A model generated the notes under the pieces. That model saw nothing but the letters and a program-made list of their open reading frames with translations, made no database searches and was not told where the DNA came from. From the IMG/VR virus record IMGVR_UViG_3300034020_000673, positions 1 to 60,781 of that record: 60,781 nucleotides of DNA. One strand, given 5' to 3'. Position 1 is the stretch's first letter, and each line of letters begins with the position of its first letter. Below are positions 47,261-55,107 of this stretch, in pieces. The translations under genes were made by a program, and so were the position numbers. This stretch comes from a virus.

Positions 47261-47632
47261 TTAGTCGTCCGCCGTTGGGAAATCGTCGTGGTCCTCGGCA
47301 CCCTGCCCAAAGTCCCACTGATGTGTGATGTACTGGAACAGTTCGCGGTCCCAGCTCAAGAGGTTCAGCTTGTAGTCCTGCTCGGTGGCCAGCGCGGCAC
47401 ATATGGCGCACAGCGACGGATCCCCAACCATCAGCAGGTAGTCCCCCGGCTCCCATTCGCTCAGCACTCGCCGGGCCTTGGCGATCATCATGCGAGTGTT
47501 GTACGGTTTTCGAGGCCGGCTGAACACTGCCCGCAGCTGACCGAAGCGCCGGGCGTCGCTGAGGTCTTTGCTGTTATCAACCTGCACGACGAATACGGTG
47601 CGGGTGTTACCGGGTTGTTGTGATGTTGTCAT
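47261..47632 (-). CDS. Conserved hypothetical phage protein
   Basis: 123 residues from ATG 47632, with TAGGAAACG upstream. TRTVFVVQVDNSKDLSDARRFGQLRAVFSRPRKPYNTRMMIAKARRVLSEWEPGDYLLMVGDPSLCAICAALATEQDYKLNLLSWDREL. A Rossmann-like alternation of strands and helices; homologues with VQV-x-x-S-x-DLSDA and DYLL-x-x-GDP are recurrent in betaproteobacterial-type phages, without known function. It overlaps the polymerase 3' end by 26 bases. Confidence 0.75.
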   Translation of the reverse strand: MTTSQQPGNTRTVFVVQVDNSKDLSDARRFGQLRAVFSRPRKPYNTRMMIAKARRVLSEWEPGDYLLMVGDPSLCAICAALATEQDYKLNLLSWDRELFQYITHQWDFGQGAEDHDDFPTADD

Positions 47633-49457
47633 TTTTGCGTTTCCTAGGTTGTTTAGGCGGCGGAGCGATGAGCGCGAGCTCTTCGGGAGTGAGATAGCTT
47701 TCGCAACCCACCGCCACTGCGATCTTGAGAGCTTCCTTTTGATACCACGTGTAGTCGAGATCAGCCGGGTGTTTAACAAAGTCCTCAACGGTCATGCAGG
47801 CTCGAGCACCGTCGGTCTTAGGCACTTTATTATTGTTCTTGAGGTAACGTATCGGCTCGAGCGCCGGGTCGTTTGATTGATACCACCGCACCACGCGACC
47901 CAGGTACTGCCCCGCCTGAGCGCCGCCACCCGTGACGTTACGCGCTGAGATGAAATCGCGAAACGGCGCAGCGTATATTGTGTCGAGCAGCGGGGTGCCT
48001 CGGGCTAACCACTGCCCCACGGCATCGGCGCAGACCTGCGCGGTGGGGTTTTTCTTGAGCGACAACGGCGCGTAAATGCCTTTAACTTTTAGCGAGCGAT
48101 CAGGTTTGACGGCGATGTAATTGTTGACGTCCTTTAGCGCAAGAACGCGGTACGGCGTAAACTCGAACACAAACCGCGAAACCTCGCTAAAGCGACCAAT
48201 GACTTTCTGAATCGTAGTCTCAAGCGACGCGTGATACCGAATAGCGATTCCGTCGGTGTTGGCTGAGAGCGTTACAGCCCCCGCGAGTTCCAACCACTCG
48301 ATGAGCATCAGCAACGTAAACTGACCCGTAAGGGTAACGGCCAACATCAGGTCCGGCGAGTACAACACCGAGTATCGGCTAGCGAGTTTGCCGAACGTGC
48401 CGTTTAGGGAAATCTTGAGCGTCTCGCCCGTGGTCTTATCACCAGAACGCTTTGCTTCTAGCCGCCGTTCGTAGATTTTACGATACTCGCGGACGAAGTC
48501 CTCACCCAGTCCGGCAGGCACGAAACCGCACTCTAGAATGATACTGGGGTAGAAGCTAGCGGCGTCAATATCACAGATGACGTCGGCCCCCGCAACGTGA
48601 CAAACTTTTCGGTCATGAACACTGTGTATGCCCCCCACGCCGAGTTGATACTCCCCGTGGCCGAACGGGATAGTGGCGTGCCCTAGGAACTCAGGCAGCA
48701 CAACGTGCCCGGTGCTGGGGTTCATCTCGAACGTGTGCGCCGCGACGCGCTCCAAAAGCTGTTGAAGCGCCAGGTCACGGAAGCTTAAGAATTTAGGCGG
48801 AACGTAGCGCACGCTCTTCGGCACTTCGTTTTCCCGGCGCTTCAGCCCCATGCTAGTGATGTACGCCTGCTCGGCCATCTGCGAATCGGACTTACTGCGC
48901 ATATCAACGCCGTAACGCCGGCTCATCTCGACGCGCAGCAGGACTTCTTTCTCAAGGTGCCGTAACAGCTCCGCCGTTGTCTCGACGTCATTGTGGCAAT
49001 ACTCAAGAAGGGTCGCCTCCTGCTCGGGACGTATCAGTTCAGCGTGATGAATTGGAAGGTCTTGAAGTCGCGGCATATGCATCCGCGCTCCGTAGGCCTT
49101 TAGGCTCACGAACGACGGCGCAACCTCAATCAGGTCAATCCAGTCGAATCGAACCTCGGGCAACATGAACTTACGCATCGCGGCCCAAGGCGCAAGGCGG
49201 TTGTTGATGACGTCGTCGGCGATGCGTTTGATTTCGGCCTCTGTGCGGGCGCTGCAAAACGCCGCCACAATGACGTTGTCGAACTCCCGCGAGTTGAACC
49301 CTACAAAAGTCGCCCCCGAGCTCAAGAACGCCTTGAGCTTGGCGGGGCTGTCGGGCTGGTGCCGCCACAAGTCAAACCACTCGCCGGTGTCTGGGTTTTT
49401 GGCACAGAACAACGTGCGGTTGCGGTAAGTTTCGGTATCAAACACCCAGGTGCTCAT
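47607..49457 (-). CDS. Family B DNA polymerase with 3'-5' exonuclease
   Basis: 616 residues, compact for family B. Exonuclease motifs: FDTET (Asp7, Glu9), GFNSREFDN (53-61) and YCHNDVETT (153-161). Polymerase motifs: A DIDAASFYPSII (296-307); B LKISLNGTFG (347-356); C ANTDG (399-403). Replication of a hypermodified template is expected, because modification in such phages is made after replication. It starts by ATGA overlap with the DUF3310 gene. Confidence 0.93.
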   Translation of the reverse strand: MSTWVFDTETYRNRTLFCAKNPDTGEWFDLWRHQPDSPAKLKAFLSSGATFVGFNSREFDNVIVAAFCSARTEAEIKRIADDVINNRLAPWAAMRKFMLPEVRFDWIDLIEVAPSFVSLKAYGARMHMPRLQDLPIHHAELIRPEQEATLLEYCHNDVETTAELLRHLEKEVLLRVEMSRRYGVDMRSKSDSQMAEQAYITSMGLKRRENEVPKSVRYVPPKFLSFRDLALQQLLERVAAHTFEMNPSTGHVVLPEFLGHATIPFGHGEYQLGVGGIHSVHDRKVCHVAGADVICDIDAASFYPSIILECGFVPAGLGEDFVREYRKIYERRLEAKRSGDKTTGETLKISLNGTFGKLASRYSVLYSPDLMLAVTLTGQFTLLMLIEWLELAGAVTLSANTDGIAIRYHASLETTIQKVIGRFSEVSRFVFEFTPYRVLALKDVNNYIAVKPDRSLKVKGIYAPLSLKKNPTAQVCADAVGQWLARGTPLLDTIYAAPFRDFISARNVTGGGAQAGQYLGRVVRWYQSNDPALEPIRYLKNNNKVPKTDGARACMTVEDFVKHPADLDYTWYQKEALKIAVAVGCESYLTPEELALIAPPPKQPRKRKNDNITTTR

Positions 49458-49714
49458 CGATCTTGATTTGTGTAACCTGCGGTGGGTTCAGAGCCGTCAG
49501 TAAAGGCAACGCTCTCGAGTTCGATGAGCTTCTCAAGGAAGTGCTGAGCTTTCTGCAAGTCCTGCAAGCCGTTCTTTTCGTGATAACGCTCGACGTACTT
49601 AGTGATGCAACCGATGAAGTAACCGCGACCGTAAAGCCGCCACTGGCGGTCCCAATGTTCTTCGCCGCCTTTTTTGTAGTGATTTCCGCCGACTTGTTTT
49701 TCGTTAGCCTTCAT
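49454..49714 (-). CDS. DUF3310 family protein
   Basis: 86 residues from ATG 49714. NEKQVGGNHYKKGGEEHWDRQWRLYGRGYFIGCITKYVERYHEKNGLQDLQKAQHFLEKLIELE matches DUF3310 (V-GG-x-HY-x-x-G...YFIGC-x-x-KY-x-x-R-x-x-x-K-x-G-x-x-DL-x-KA). These proteins, sometimes labelled SaV-like nucleotide kinase, are common in phage nucleotide-metabolism regions. AAGGGG seven bases upstream. Confidence 0.88.
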   Translation of the reverse strand: MKANEKQVGGNHYKKGGEEHWDRQWRLYGRGYFIGCITKYVERYHEKNGLQDLQKAQHFLEKLIELESVAFTDGSEPTAGYTNQDR

Positions 49715-50198
49715 AACGCAACCCCTTGATGATGTTGAAAAGATCGAGCTCCCGGCCTGACAGAATAAGCTCATGCGCGTAAGCCACGTAACGGTCATGC
49801 ACCTCGAGCATGCGCCGGTTGCCGAGCTGCACCTCACGTAGGCAAAATACCGCCCCGTGGGCTATGTCGGCGAGTTTGAGCGTGCGTTGGTCGCAGGCGT
49901 TGAGTTCGGGGTACATGATGCCCGCGTCAAGCATCAACCGGCGCTCAAGCTCATCAACCTGATCGCCGATGCCGTATTCGCGTTTCGCGGGCGAGGGGAT
50001 ATCGCCCGTGTACTGCTCGGCGAGGTCATGAAACAGCGCAGCCAAAATCAACTGCCGACTGGCGTCCGGGTTTAGCAGCAGCGCAAAACACGCTACACCG
50101 TGCGAATGATGACCCACGGTTTCATTTTGAAGGGTTGTGAGGGTGTGAAAGCGTTTGACTTCGCTTCCGTTGATGATGAACTGAAGGGTTTTTCTCAT
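49704..50198 (-). CDS. HD-domain nucleotide phosphohydrolase
   Basis: 164 residues of the YfbR-like HD group: RFHTLTTLQNETVGHHSHGVACFALLL, ILAALFHDLAEQYTGDIPSPAKR (His57-Asp58) and LKLADIAHGAVFCLREVQLGNRRM. Members dephosphorylate deoxynucleotides. Placed next to the hydroxymethylase and DNA kinase genes, it may deplete dTTP, dTMP or another pool nucleotide to favour the modified precursor. No PurZ-like gene is present, so a 2-aminoadenine role is unlikely. Driven by its own candidate promoter. Confidence 0.78.
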   Translation of the reverse strand: MRKTLQFIINGSEVKRFHTLTTLQNETVGHHSHGVACFALLLNPDASRQLILAALFHDLAEQYTGDIPSPAKREYGIGDQVDELERRLMLDAGIMYPELNACDQRTLKLADIAHGAVFCLREVQLGNRRMLEVHDRYVAYAHELILSGRELDLFNIIKGLRYEG

Positions 50199-50240
50199 AT
50201 CGAAGTTCTCAAGTTAAAAGTTATAAAGCTAGAACGGTTA

Positions 50241-50268
50241 AGTATAGGTCGCATTTTTCGAAACGCAA
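50241..50268 (-). promoter_or_regulatory. Leftward promoter upstream of the HD/polymerase block
   Basis: Reading leftward: TTGCGT (50268-50263), 16-base spacer, TATACT (50246-50241). It occupies the 72-base gap between the thymidylate-synthase-like gene and the HD gene, one of the few intergenic gaps in the operon, so it may re-initiate transcription of the replication and recombination block. Confidence 0.5.
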
Positions 50269-50270
50269 AA

Positions 50271-51260
50271 TCAGCGCTGACGAGCTGCTTCTCGCCGCTC
50301 AACCCAGCTCATCGCAGCGTAGCGCCAGTCTTCCGCACCCACCGAGGCGGCCTCTTTTCGGCCCGTTTCGCCGGCCCGGCGAGCCGCGCTCACCATAGCC
50401 ATAGGTCGCGCCACGTCGCTCAGGAACGTGTTGCGGTACGGGTTAGGAGCCAACGGGTCAACGCAGAACCACTCGCACTCGTACAAGAACAGCTGCGGGT
50501 CTGGATCGATCATCAGCGGTCGGGGTTTCACGAGTCCCCGCCAGTAACGGTCGTAATCGCTCGACTGGGGCGGGAGGGTGATGTACTGGTCGGCTTTGTA
50601 GAGATTGCGGTAAAGGTGAAGATTCGCGCTCACTTGCCGATAGACGCCTAACGGAACCCCCAGCGCCGTGGCCACAAACTCCTGCAACACGCTAAAGTGC
50701 ACGACGTTTGCGCCGAGTGCGCCCCACCAGATATCGTTGCTACGGTTCAGGACCGTCATATCGAGCTGACCGGCTTGGGTTTCGAAGATCACCTGCGTGT
50801 TGCACGCCTTGTCTTTAGTGGCTTTTGAGAGGTCGGCGGGGTCCCAGATCTGAATCACGGCTTGACGGGTTTGCGGGTCGCGGCGCAAGAGGTCAATCAC
50901 CGCCAGCAGCTGATCGAACCCAAAGTGCCGCCGCCAGCGGTAACCGTACGCGGCGTTAAAGGTCACGCCGTCGTCGCTGTACTGCCCGATGCGGCTGTTG
51001 AAACGCTCGAGGAACGCCACGTCATTGCGCCCCGCGAGCATCCAGATCGACTCCAGCAGGTGAAAAATCGGATTAGCGTCTCGCCCCTCATGAAACAGCA
51101 CCCGCTCCTGAGGCCGCAGATACGTGATGATGAACGTGTCTGTGAACGTAATCGCCGGACCATTGCGGGTGTTACGCTCATGGGTAGGATACGTTCGGAG
51201 CTTCCAGAATACCTCCGCGAAGGCTTCGTTGACGTTACTTGCGGTGATTGTGTAGGCCAT
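50271..51260 (-). CDS. Thymidylate synthase-like enzyme, probable dUMP hydroxymethylase
   Basis: 329 residues from ATG 51260 (AAGGAGTT upstream). The TS fold is clear: GRDANPIFHLLESIWMLAGRNDVAFLERFNSRIGQYSDDG, AAYGYRWRRHFGFDQL, then the nucleophile Cys153 in KACNTQVIF, RSNDIWWGALGANVVHFSVLQEFVA and SANLHLYRN. The usual Pro-Cys-His is Ala-Cys-Asn, and the dUMP-facing Asn is kept in GAN, which favours dUMP over dCMP. Homologues in hypermodifying phages make 5-hydroxymethyl-dUMP. Its neighbours are the DNA kinase genes. Plain thymidylate synthesis is the alternative. Confidence 0.82.
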   Translation of the reverse strand: MAYTITASNVNEAFAEVFWKLRTYPTHERNTRNGPAITFTDTFIITYLRPQERVLFHEGRDANPIFHLLESIWMLAGRNDVAFLERFNSRIGQYSDDGVTFNAAYGYRWRRHFGFDQLLAVIDLLRRDPQTRQAVIQIWDPADLSKATKDKACNTQVIFETQAGQLDMTVLNRSNDIWWGALGANVVHFSVLQEFVATALGVPLGVYRQVSANLHLYRNLYKADQYITLPPQSSDYDRYWRGLVKPRPLMIDPDPQLFLYECEWFCVDPLAPNPYRNTFLSDVARPMAMVSAARRAGETGRKEAASVGAEDWRYAAMSWVERREAARQR

Positions 51261-51264
51261 GACT

Positions 51265-52182
51265 CTAGAACTCCTTCTCGGGCTTGTAGCGGGTCTTCGG
51301 CACACCGTCCCCAACCACTGTGCGGGCGTACTTGCTGTACTCGCACATTACGTTCTGAACGTCATGCAACGTAAGGTCCGTAATATCAAGCTGGGTTTCG
51401 ATTGCGTTTTTGATCTCGATCAGTTTCTTGTTGAACTGCGTCTGGTTCCAAGGCATCGTTGACTTGCGCCCCGTGAGGTAATTGAGCCCTTTGGTGCTGC
51501 CGGGGCCGATGGGGGCGTAAGTGTAAAGGTCCTCGGCGACGCCCAGCTGTTTGTCGGTGTAGGTGAGGTCGGCGGCAACTTGCCCGGCCATAAACGTATT
51601 GAGCCCAAACGACGTAGCAAGCAAGTACACGAAGTTCTCGATCCGGGGGCGCTCGTAATTGAGCTCTTCGATGAGTTTCGCGTTGAGCTCAATGGCGGGC
51701 TCAATGATGTGCCGCGCTAATGCAAGACTTTTTATTCCCGCAGGTTCTTTGTTGGTAGGGTAGACCATATATGCCCCACCGTAAATCTTATCAACCTTAC
51801 GGCGATACGCTTCGATAAGAGAACTAAACGCCTCGGGTGAAAACTTCTCAGGTGAAACGGGCAGAATTTTCTCATAAATCAATACGCGCAAAGTAGGCGG
51901 CCAGTTGATTAACCGCGCTATCAAAAGCGTAAACCACAAATCTGGCCGGTCAGCGTCAGGCTCTATGAGGTGTTTGATGATCCATTTAGACACTCGGTCA
52001 TCACGGCGGCGGATGTTCGTAAACTTGTAATCGCGCAAGGTGGGGTCCTCGGTCCACGGGGGCGGCAGTTTGTTTTCACGTGAGATGCGGATTACTTCTC
52101 GTTCCCAAACAAAATACAGCAACCCTTCGATTGATGCAATTTTATTAGCGGTAGGCGGCTTGTAGGGGCAATCTTCGATCAT
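51265..52182 (-). CDS. 5-hydroxymethyl-dU DNA kinase, helical subunit (HMUDK_hel-like)
   Basis: 305 residues, all helical. The diagnostic region is FVWEREVIRISREN (25-37), PPWTEDPTLRDYKFTNIRRRDDRVSKWIIKHLI (41-73), matching E-R-E-x-I-x-x-x-R, PWT-x-DP and the K-F-T-N-x-x-R-x-x-D-R signature of DNA-base hypermodification proteins. Then RLINWPPTLRVLIYEKI, and a C-terminal part with GPGSTKGLNYLTGR. In other phages this helical domain is found with or fused to a P-loop kinase. Here the P-loop part is the adjacent overlapping gene, so the two probably form one enzyme. Confidence 0.75.
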   Translation of the reverse strand: MIEDCPYKPPTANKIASIEGLLYFVWEREVIRISRENKLPPPWTEDPTLRDYKFTNIRRRDDRVSKWIIKHLIEPDADRPDLWFTLLIARLINWPPTLRVLIYEKILPVSPEKFSPEAFSSLIEAYRRKVDKIYGGAYMVYPTNKEPAGIKSLALARHIIEPAIELNAKLIEELNYERPRIENFVYLLATSFGLNTFMAGQVAADLTYTDKQLGVAEDLYTYAPIGPGSTKGLNYLTGRKSTMPWNQTQFNKKLIEIKNAIETQLDITDLTLHDVQNVMCEYSKYARTVVGDGVPKTRYKPEKEF

Positions 52183-52745
52183 GCTTCGAACTCCTCGAAA
52201 ATAGTCATCAGCTGAGGGTGAGGGTCAGCGTGGTCGATGAGTCGCACGTTGTAACCCGCATTGCGTAAATTTTTGTAACAGTTCACCACCGAATGGAACT
52301 TTTCGACAAGGTTTTTAGGGTCGAACGGTTTTTCATTACCGGCAGTCAAGCGACGCTGTTTGACGCGCTCGATACAAAGCTCGAGCGGTGTGTTCATGAA
52401 CGCATACACCGCGCAGCCTGTGGGCTGCACGGCTTGGGTGACTTGTCCACCTAGTCCGCTGTTAGAGACTAACGCCCCTTCGTAAAGTACATGCCCTAAC
52501 GGGTGAGCTTTCAACACGCGTTGAGCTATCTCAGCTTGAGTTTTGATCGCGTCGGTGCCACCGCAAACATTGTCATATTTGCCGATGACGTAAATCGGGG
52601 TGCGTAAAGCAGGAACACCTACTCGATAACCGGCTATCTTATCTTTGCTCATTAACGCCTCAGCACTGTAGTCGAGAAACTGCCTAACGGCTGTGGTTTT
52701 ACCTGAACCGAACGTACCTGATATGCGCAAGATGACATTTCGCAT
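52179..52745 (-). CDS. P-loop kinase, 5-hydroxymethyl-dU DNA kinase catalytic subunit (predicted)
   Basis: 188 residues. Walker A GTFGSGKT (10-17); VLYEGALVSNSGLGG in the Walker B region; a lid-type basic stretch CIERVKQRRLTAGNEKPFDPKNL; and a C-terminal helix-strand pair (NAGYNVRLIDH). It is a stand-alone nucleotide-kinase-like fold. Phosphorylation of 5-hydroxymethyl-dU in DNA creates the leaving group needed for amino-acid attachment. Stop and start overlap by four bases with the helical subunit gene, implying coupled synthesis. Confidence 0.75.
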   Translation of the reverse strand: MRNVILRISGTFGSGKTTAVRQFLDYSAEALMSKDKIAGYRVGVPALRTPIYVIGKYDNVCGGTDAIKTQAEIAQRVLKAHPLGHVLYEGALVSNSGLGGQVTQAVQPTGCAVYAFMNTPLELCIERVKQRRLTAGNEKPFDPKNLVEKFHSVVNCYKNLRNAGYNVRLIDHADPHPQLMTIFEEFEA

Positions 52746-52766
52746 GTTAGTTTTCCAGTTGTTTCG

Positions 52767-53771
52767 TTATAAAAAATGCTCGGCTCGATAGGGCCGACCT
52801 GTAGCGGGAAATATACGCGCTTTTTCTTTCAAAGACAACCGCTGCGTCTCACATTCAGCCCTCAGCCATTCGGGGAGTTCCAAGCTGCGTATGTCTTTGA
52901 ACACCGCCGTAACTTCGCTCAGCCCCCGAGCGTCGGCCCACTCGATACGCTCCCAAGCCATGTCGGCATAAACGCCGGGATACCTTCGCCCAAAGAAATG
53001 ATTTTTAAATGTGCACAAGTTGCTCTCGAGTGTAAAGTTATTTACATTCGGAATGTCGTGGTTCTGCTCAGAAAAATCAAAGAGAAGGTTGTCGGCCTCC
53101 CGACTCAGCCACGTGCACATCCCTTCAAAATTGAAATAACTGCCGTCAAAGCCGTTGCCCGCCCGTTTGTCCCAAACTAATTGGTCGTTGCCGGTTAAGA
53201 ACAACATACCGTTACGGTGGGAGCGGCTACCCGACTTGTCGTTAAAAAGCAAGTCGTCGCAGTCAGCTCCGAACCCGTTGAGGTAAACGTACTCGAGGTA
53301 AGAAAACGATGACAGTCGCCCAAACGAGTGATACCGCCCTCGCACTAACGCCCATAGTTCAGCATATGTTTTTTCGCTGAGCATGGTAACTTGCGAGCCG
53401 CCGTGTTCAGCAACAAGATTGGCATAAGTGCGGATAGCTTCGGGGGTGTGTGTTTTCTGATATCGCCGGTCTGTATCGAACTGTAACCGGTCCCACTCTG
53501 AATTAAACCAGTCGCTGAACTGCGTCAGCTTTGCATCAGGGGGTGGGACTGACGGGAGACGTTTCGCAAGACTTATTGAAGTTATAGGGTTTTGCGTAAG
53601 ACCATTTAAAAACGCAAACCAAAGACGCTGCTCGGCATCCCAATCGTAACGTCGCGCCAGCTCCGGCATGTACAGGTATACCAACCCCGGCATCACACCG
53701 TAAGTCAAGTTCAGACCGTAGAGTTTGTCGAAATATTCGCGGCGGTTTTCCCGCAGCCGGTAATCGTTCAC
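52767..53771 (-). CDS. Putative amino-acid:DNA transferase (aGPT-Pplase-like)
   Basis: 334 residues from GTG 53771 (GTGA overlap). REYFDKLYGLNLTYGVMPGLVYLYMPELARRYDWDAEQRLWFAFLNGLTQNPITS is a strongly conserved-looking block I associate with the alpha-glutamyl/putrescinyl-thymine pyrophosphorylase group, now known to transfer amino acids to phosphorylated hydroxymethyl-dU. Later FSYLEYVYLNGFGADCDDLLFNDKSGSRSHRNGMLFLTGND and FEGMCTWLSREADNLL may form the active site. The place directly upstream of the DNA kinase supports the name. Clade and amino-acid donor cannot be told by eye. Confidence 0.65.
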   Translation of the reverse strand: MNDYRLRENRREYFDKLYGLNLTYGVMPGLVYLYMPELARRYDWDAEQRLWFAFLNGLTQNPITSISLAKRLPSVPPPDAKLTQFSDWFNSEWDRLQFDTDRRYQKTHTPEAIRTYANLVAEHGGSQVTMLSEKTYAELWALVRGRYHSFGRLSSFSYLEYVYLNGFGADCDDLLFNDKSGSRSHRNGMLFLTGNDQLVWDKRAGNGFDGSYFNFEGMCTWLSREADNLLFDFSEQNHDIPNVNNFTLESNLCTFKNHFFGRRYPGVYADMAWERIEWADARGLSEVTAVFKDIRSLELPEWLRAECETQRLSLKEKARIFPATGRPYRAEHFL

Positions 53772-53923
53772 AGCAGCCCCCACCCAAAGTTAAACAACGC
53801 CGAAATGACGCGGCAAAACGCTCCGGCCAGAACTGTACCCGCCGCGATAAGCGCCACCCAACTCAACAACCAGAGGGCGAAAAACCCTCCGCTGTCAAAA
53901 ACGCTTCGACTACGACGGTTCAT
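53768..53923 (-). CDS. 51-aa single-span membrane protein within the hypermodification operon
   Basis: A short gene, MNRRSRSVFDSGGFFALWLLSWVALIAAGTVLAGAFCRVISALFNFGWGLL. Positively charged N-terminus, then one hydrophobic span (14-36) and a second hydrophobic C-terminal stretch, so an inner-membrane protein. Its ATG overlaps the previous stop (ATGA) and its TGA overlaps the transferase start (GTGA), so it is translationally coupled on both sides. Unknown role; an anti-host or lysis-timing peptide is possible. Confidence 0.72.
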   Translation of the reverse strand: MNRRSRSVFDSGGFFALWLLSWVALIAAGTVLAGAFCRVISALFNFGWGLL

Positions 53924-54399
53924 TTTGGAGTTCCTGATAAGCTGACGAGCTCAAACGAACGTCCGTTAATTTGAACCGTAGCCGGCTCGTTGGCTTTAGC
54001 TGCGGTATAAAGCTGTCGCGTTAAACGGTTTAACTGACCGCTACTCATCCAATCGGGATGAGCGCGGCGCATCCTCAAAGCGTTTTCCCAGATTTCGTTG
54101 GTTTCGATACAACGCACTCTTCGATCGGGTAATCGTAATGAGTCACTCATTGCAGGGCGCTTTTTGCTGCTTAAGAGAGGGGGCTCTTTGGTTTTTACGA
54201 CTTTGCTTGCAACTGACGTTTGAAGTTTGTCCCACAACTCGCGGCAGCGGTCGACGGCTTGCTGACGGTCTGAAAATGCCCGTACACGGCGGTTGGCATA
54301 TTTATTGTGAAACTCAATGAGCTGCTTCATCGAAGCAGTCTCGAGCCACGCGTAAAGTGATTCGCTAGTTTCAGTTTGATGGGGTTCGGTGTTAAACAT
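53920..54399 (-). CDS. Hypothetical 159-aa protein
   Basis: 159 residues from ATG 54399, with AGGAGATTACTGAA upstream. SLYAWLETASMKQLIEFHNKYANRRVRAFSDRQQAVDRCRELWDKLQ is a helical module with many homologues of unknown role in phages; a short linker then leads to VRCIETNEIWENALRMRRAHPDWMSSGQLNRLTRQLYTA. No enzyme motif. Basic surface suggests nucleic-acid or protein binding. Confidence 0.72.
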   Translation of the reverse strand: MFNTEPHQTETSESLYAWLETASMKQLIEFHNKYANRRVRAFSDRQQAVDRCRELWDKLQTSVASKVVKTKEPPLLSSKKRPAMSDSLRLPDRRVRCIETNEIWENALRMRRAHPDWMSSGQLNRLTRQLYTAAKANEPATVQINGRSFELVSLSGTPK

Positions 54400-54419
54400 T
54401 TCAGTAATCTCCTGTGGTT

Positions 54420-54638
54420 TCAAAATAGTGCTTCTTCAAAATCTTCAACGCTCGGTGGTTGCTTCGGGGCGCGGACGGCTTTGACCTGCGAGATGTGCAG
54501 GATGACCCACTGCGGGAACGGCCAGTTGGTCTCCTGATTGATGAGCCGCACCGAGCAGCCGCCGTCTGCATGAATCGCCTCCAGCACCCCCAGGCCTGAA
54601 GGCGTCATGACACGGTCGCCTTGTTGGTGATAACGCAT
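54420..54638 (-). CDS. Small SH3-like hypothetical protein
   Basis: 72 residues from ATG 54638: MRYHQQGDRVMTPSGLGVLEAIHADGGCSVRLINQETNWPFPQWVILHISQVKAV. The pattern G-D-x-V-x-TPSG-x-G-x-V...V-x-L...W...S-x-V is a small SH3-like barrel seen in early phage genes. The frame is open to 54686 but the upstream part overlaps the previous gene. Function unknown. Confidence 0.65.
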   Translation of the reverse strand: MRYHQQGDRVMTPSGLGVLEAIHADGGCSVRLINQETNWPFPQWVILHISQVKAVRAPKQPPSVEDFEEALF

Positions 54639-54642
54639 AAGC

Positions 54643-54834
54643 TCAGACCCCCTCAACGATGTATTCGGCGTCAAGGGGTGCGTCAATAGCTGCTAAGTAC
54701 TCTTCGACGGCTTCCTGTTGCGTGGCGCCGTGTCCCACCGGGTCGCCGGGCTCGTAGTCGGGGCCAAAGGCGGTCCAGTCAAAGCAACGCAGCGGCACTG
54801 GCGGCGTAACGTGTAGGGTTAAAATTTTAATCAC
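54643..54834 (-). CDS. Small conserved phage protein
   Basis: 63 residues from GTG 54834 with AAGGAG nine bases upstream. VPLRCFDWTAFGPDYEPGDPVGHGATQQEAVEEYLAAID matches the small family with DYEPGDP-x-G-x-GAT-x-QEA found in many phage early regions, resembling helix-capped beta strands. Unknown function. GTGA overlap with the upstream gene. Confidence 0.75.
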   Translation of the reverse strand: MIKILTLHVTPPVPLRCFDWTAFGPDYEPGDPVGHGATQQEAVEEYLAAIDAPLDAEYIVEGV

Positions 54835-55102
54835 GGCGGAACTCCTTACTCAAGAGGTCTTGGACTTTTTCGCGGATGGCTTGATCTTCGGCCCAGGTGG
54901 CTTTTTCGGCCAGCTCGGGAGACAGCTGACCGTCCTCATCAAGCACATGCCACTCGCAGTCAAACCAGCCGTTGTAATCAAGATCGCTAGCGGCGCTGTA
55001 TGAGTACGAGCCGCGCACGCTCTCGTAGGACAACACGCCGATTACGCAAGGCACACCGCCAATGACGTGCTCAAAGGTGAGGCGAAAAGGTTGCTTGGTC
55101 AT
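54827..55102 (-). CDS. Hypothetical 91-aa protein
   Basis: 91 residues from ATG 55102 (GGAG upstream): MTKQPFRLTFEHVIGGVPCVIGVLSYESVRGSYSYSAASDLDYNGWFDCEWHVLDEDGQLSPELAEKAT. A beta-hairpin-rich protein with an acidic helical end. No domain recognised. The open frame upstream of 55102 overlaps the previous gene and lacks a ribosome site. Confidence 0.68.
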   Translation of the reverse strand: MTKQPFRLTFEHVIGGVPCVIGVLSYESVRGSYSYSAASDLDYNGWFDCEWHVLDEDGQLSPELAEKATWAEDQAIREKVQDLLSKEFRRD

Positions 55103-55107
55103 TTGAG

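Noticed and set aside
49704-50198. HD protein as DatZ of a 2-aminoadenine (Z) genome
   Set aside because: No PurZ-like succinoaminodeoxyadenylate synthase is present and the polymerase is family B, so the hydroxymethyl-dU context is the better explanation.
53536-53787. An alternative 83-codon leftward frame over the start of the transferase gene
   Set aside because: It lies in a different frame within the conserved N-terminal block of the transferase and shows no conserved pattern. The GTGA coupling supports the transferase frame.
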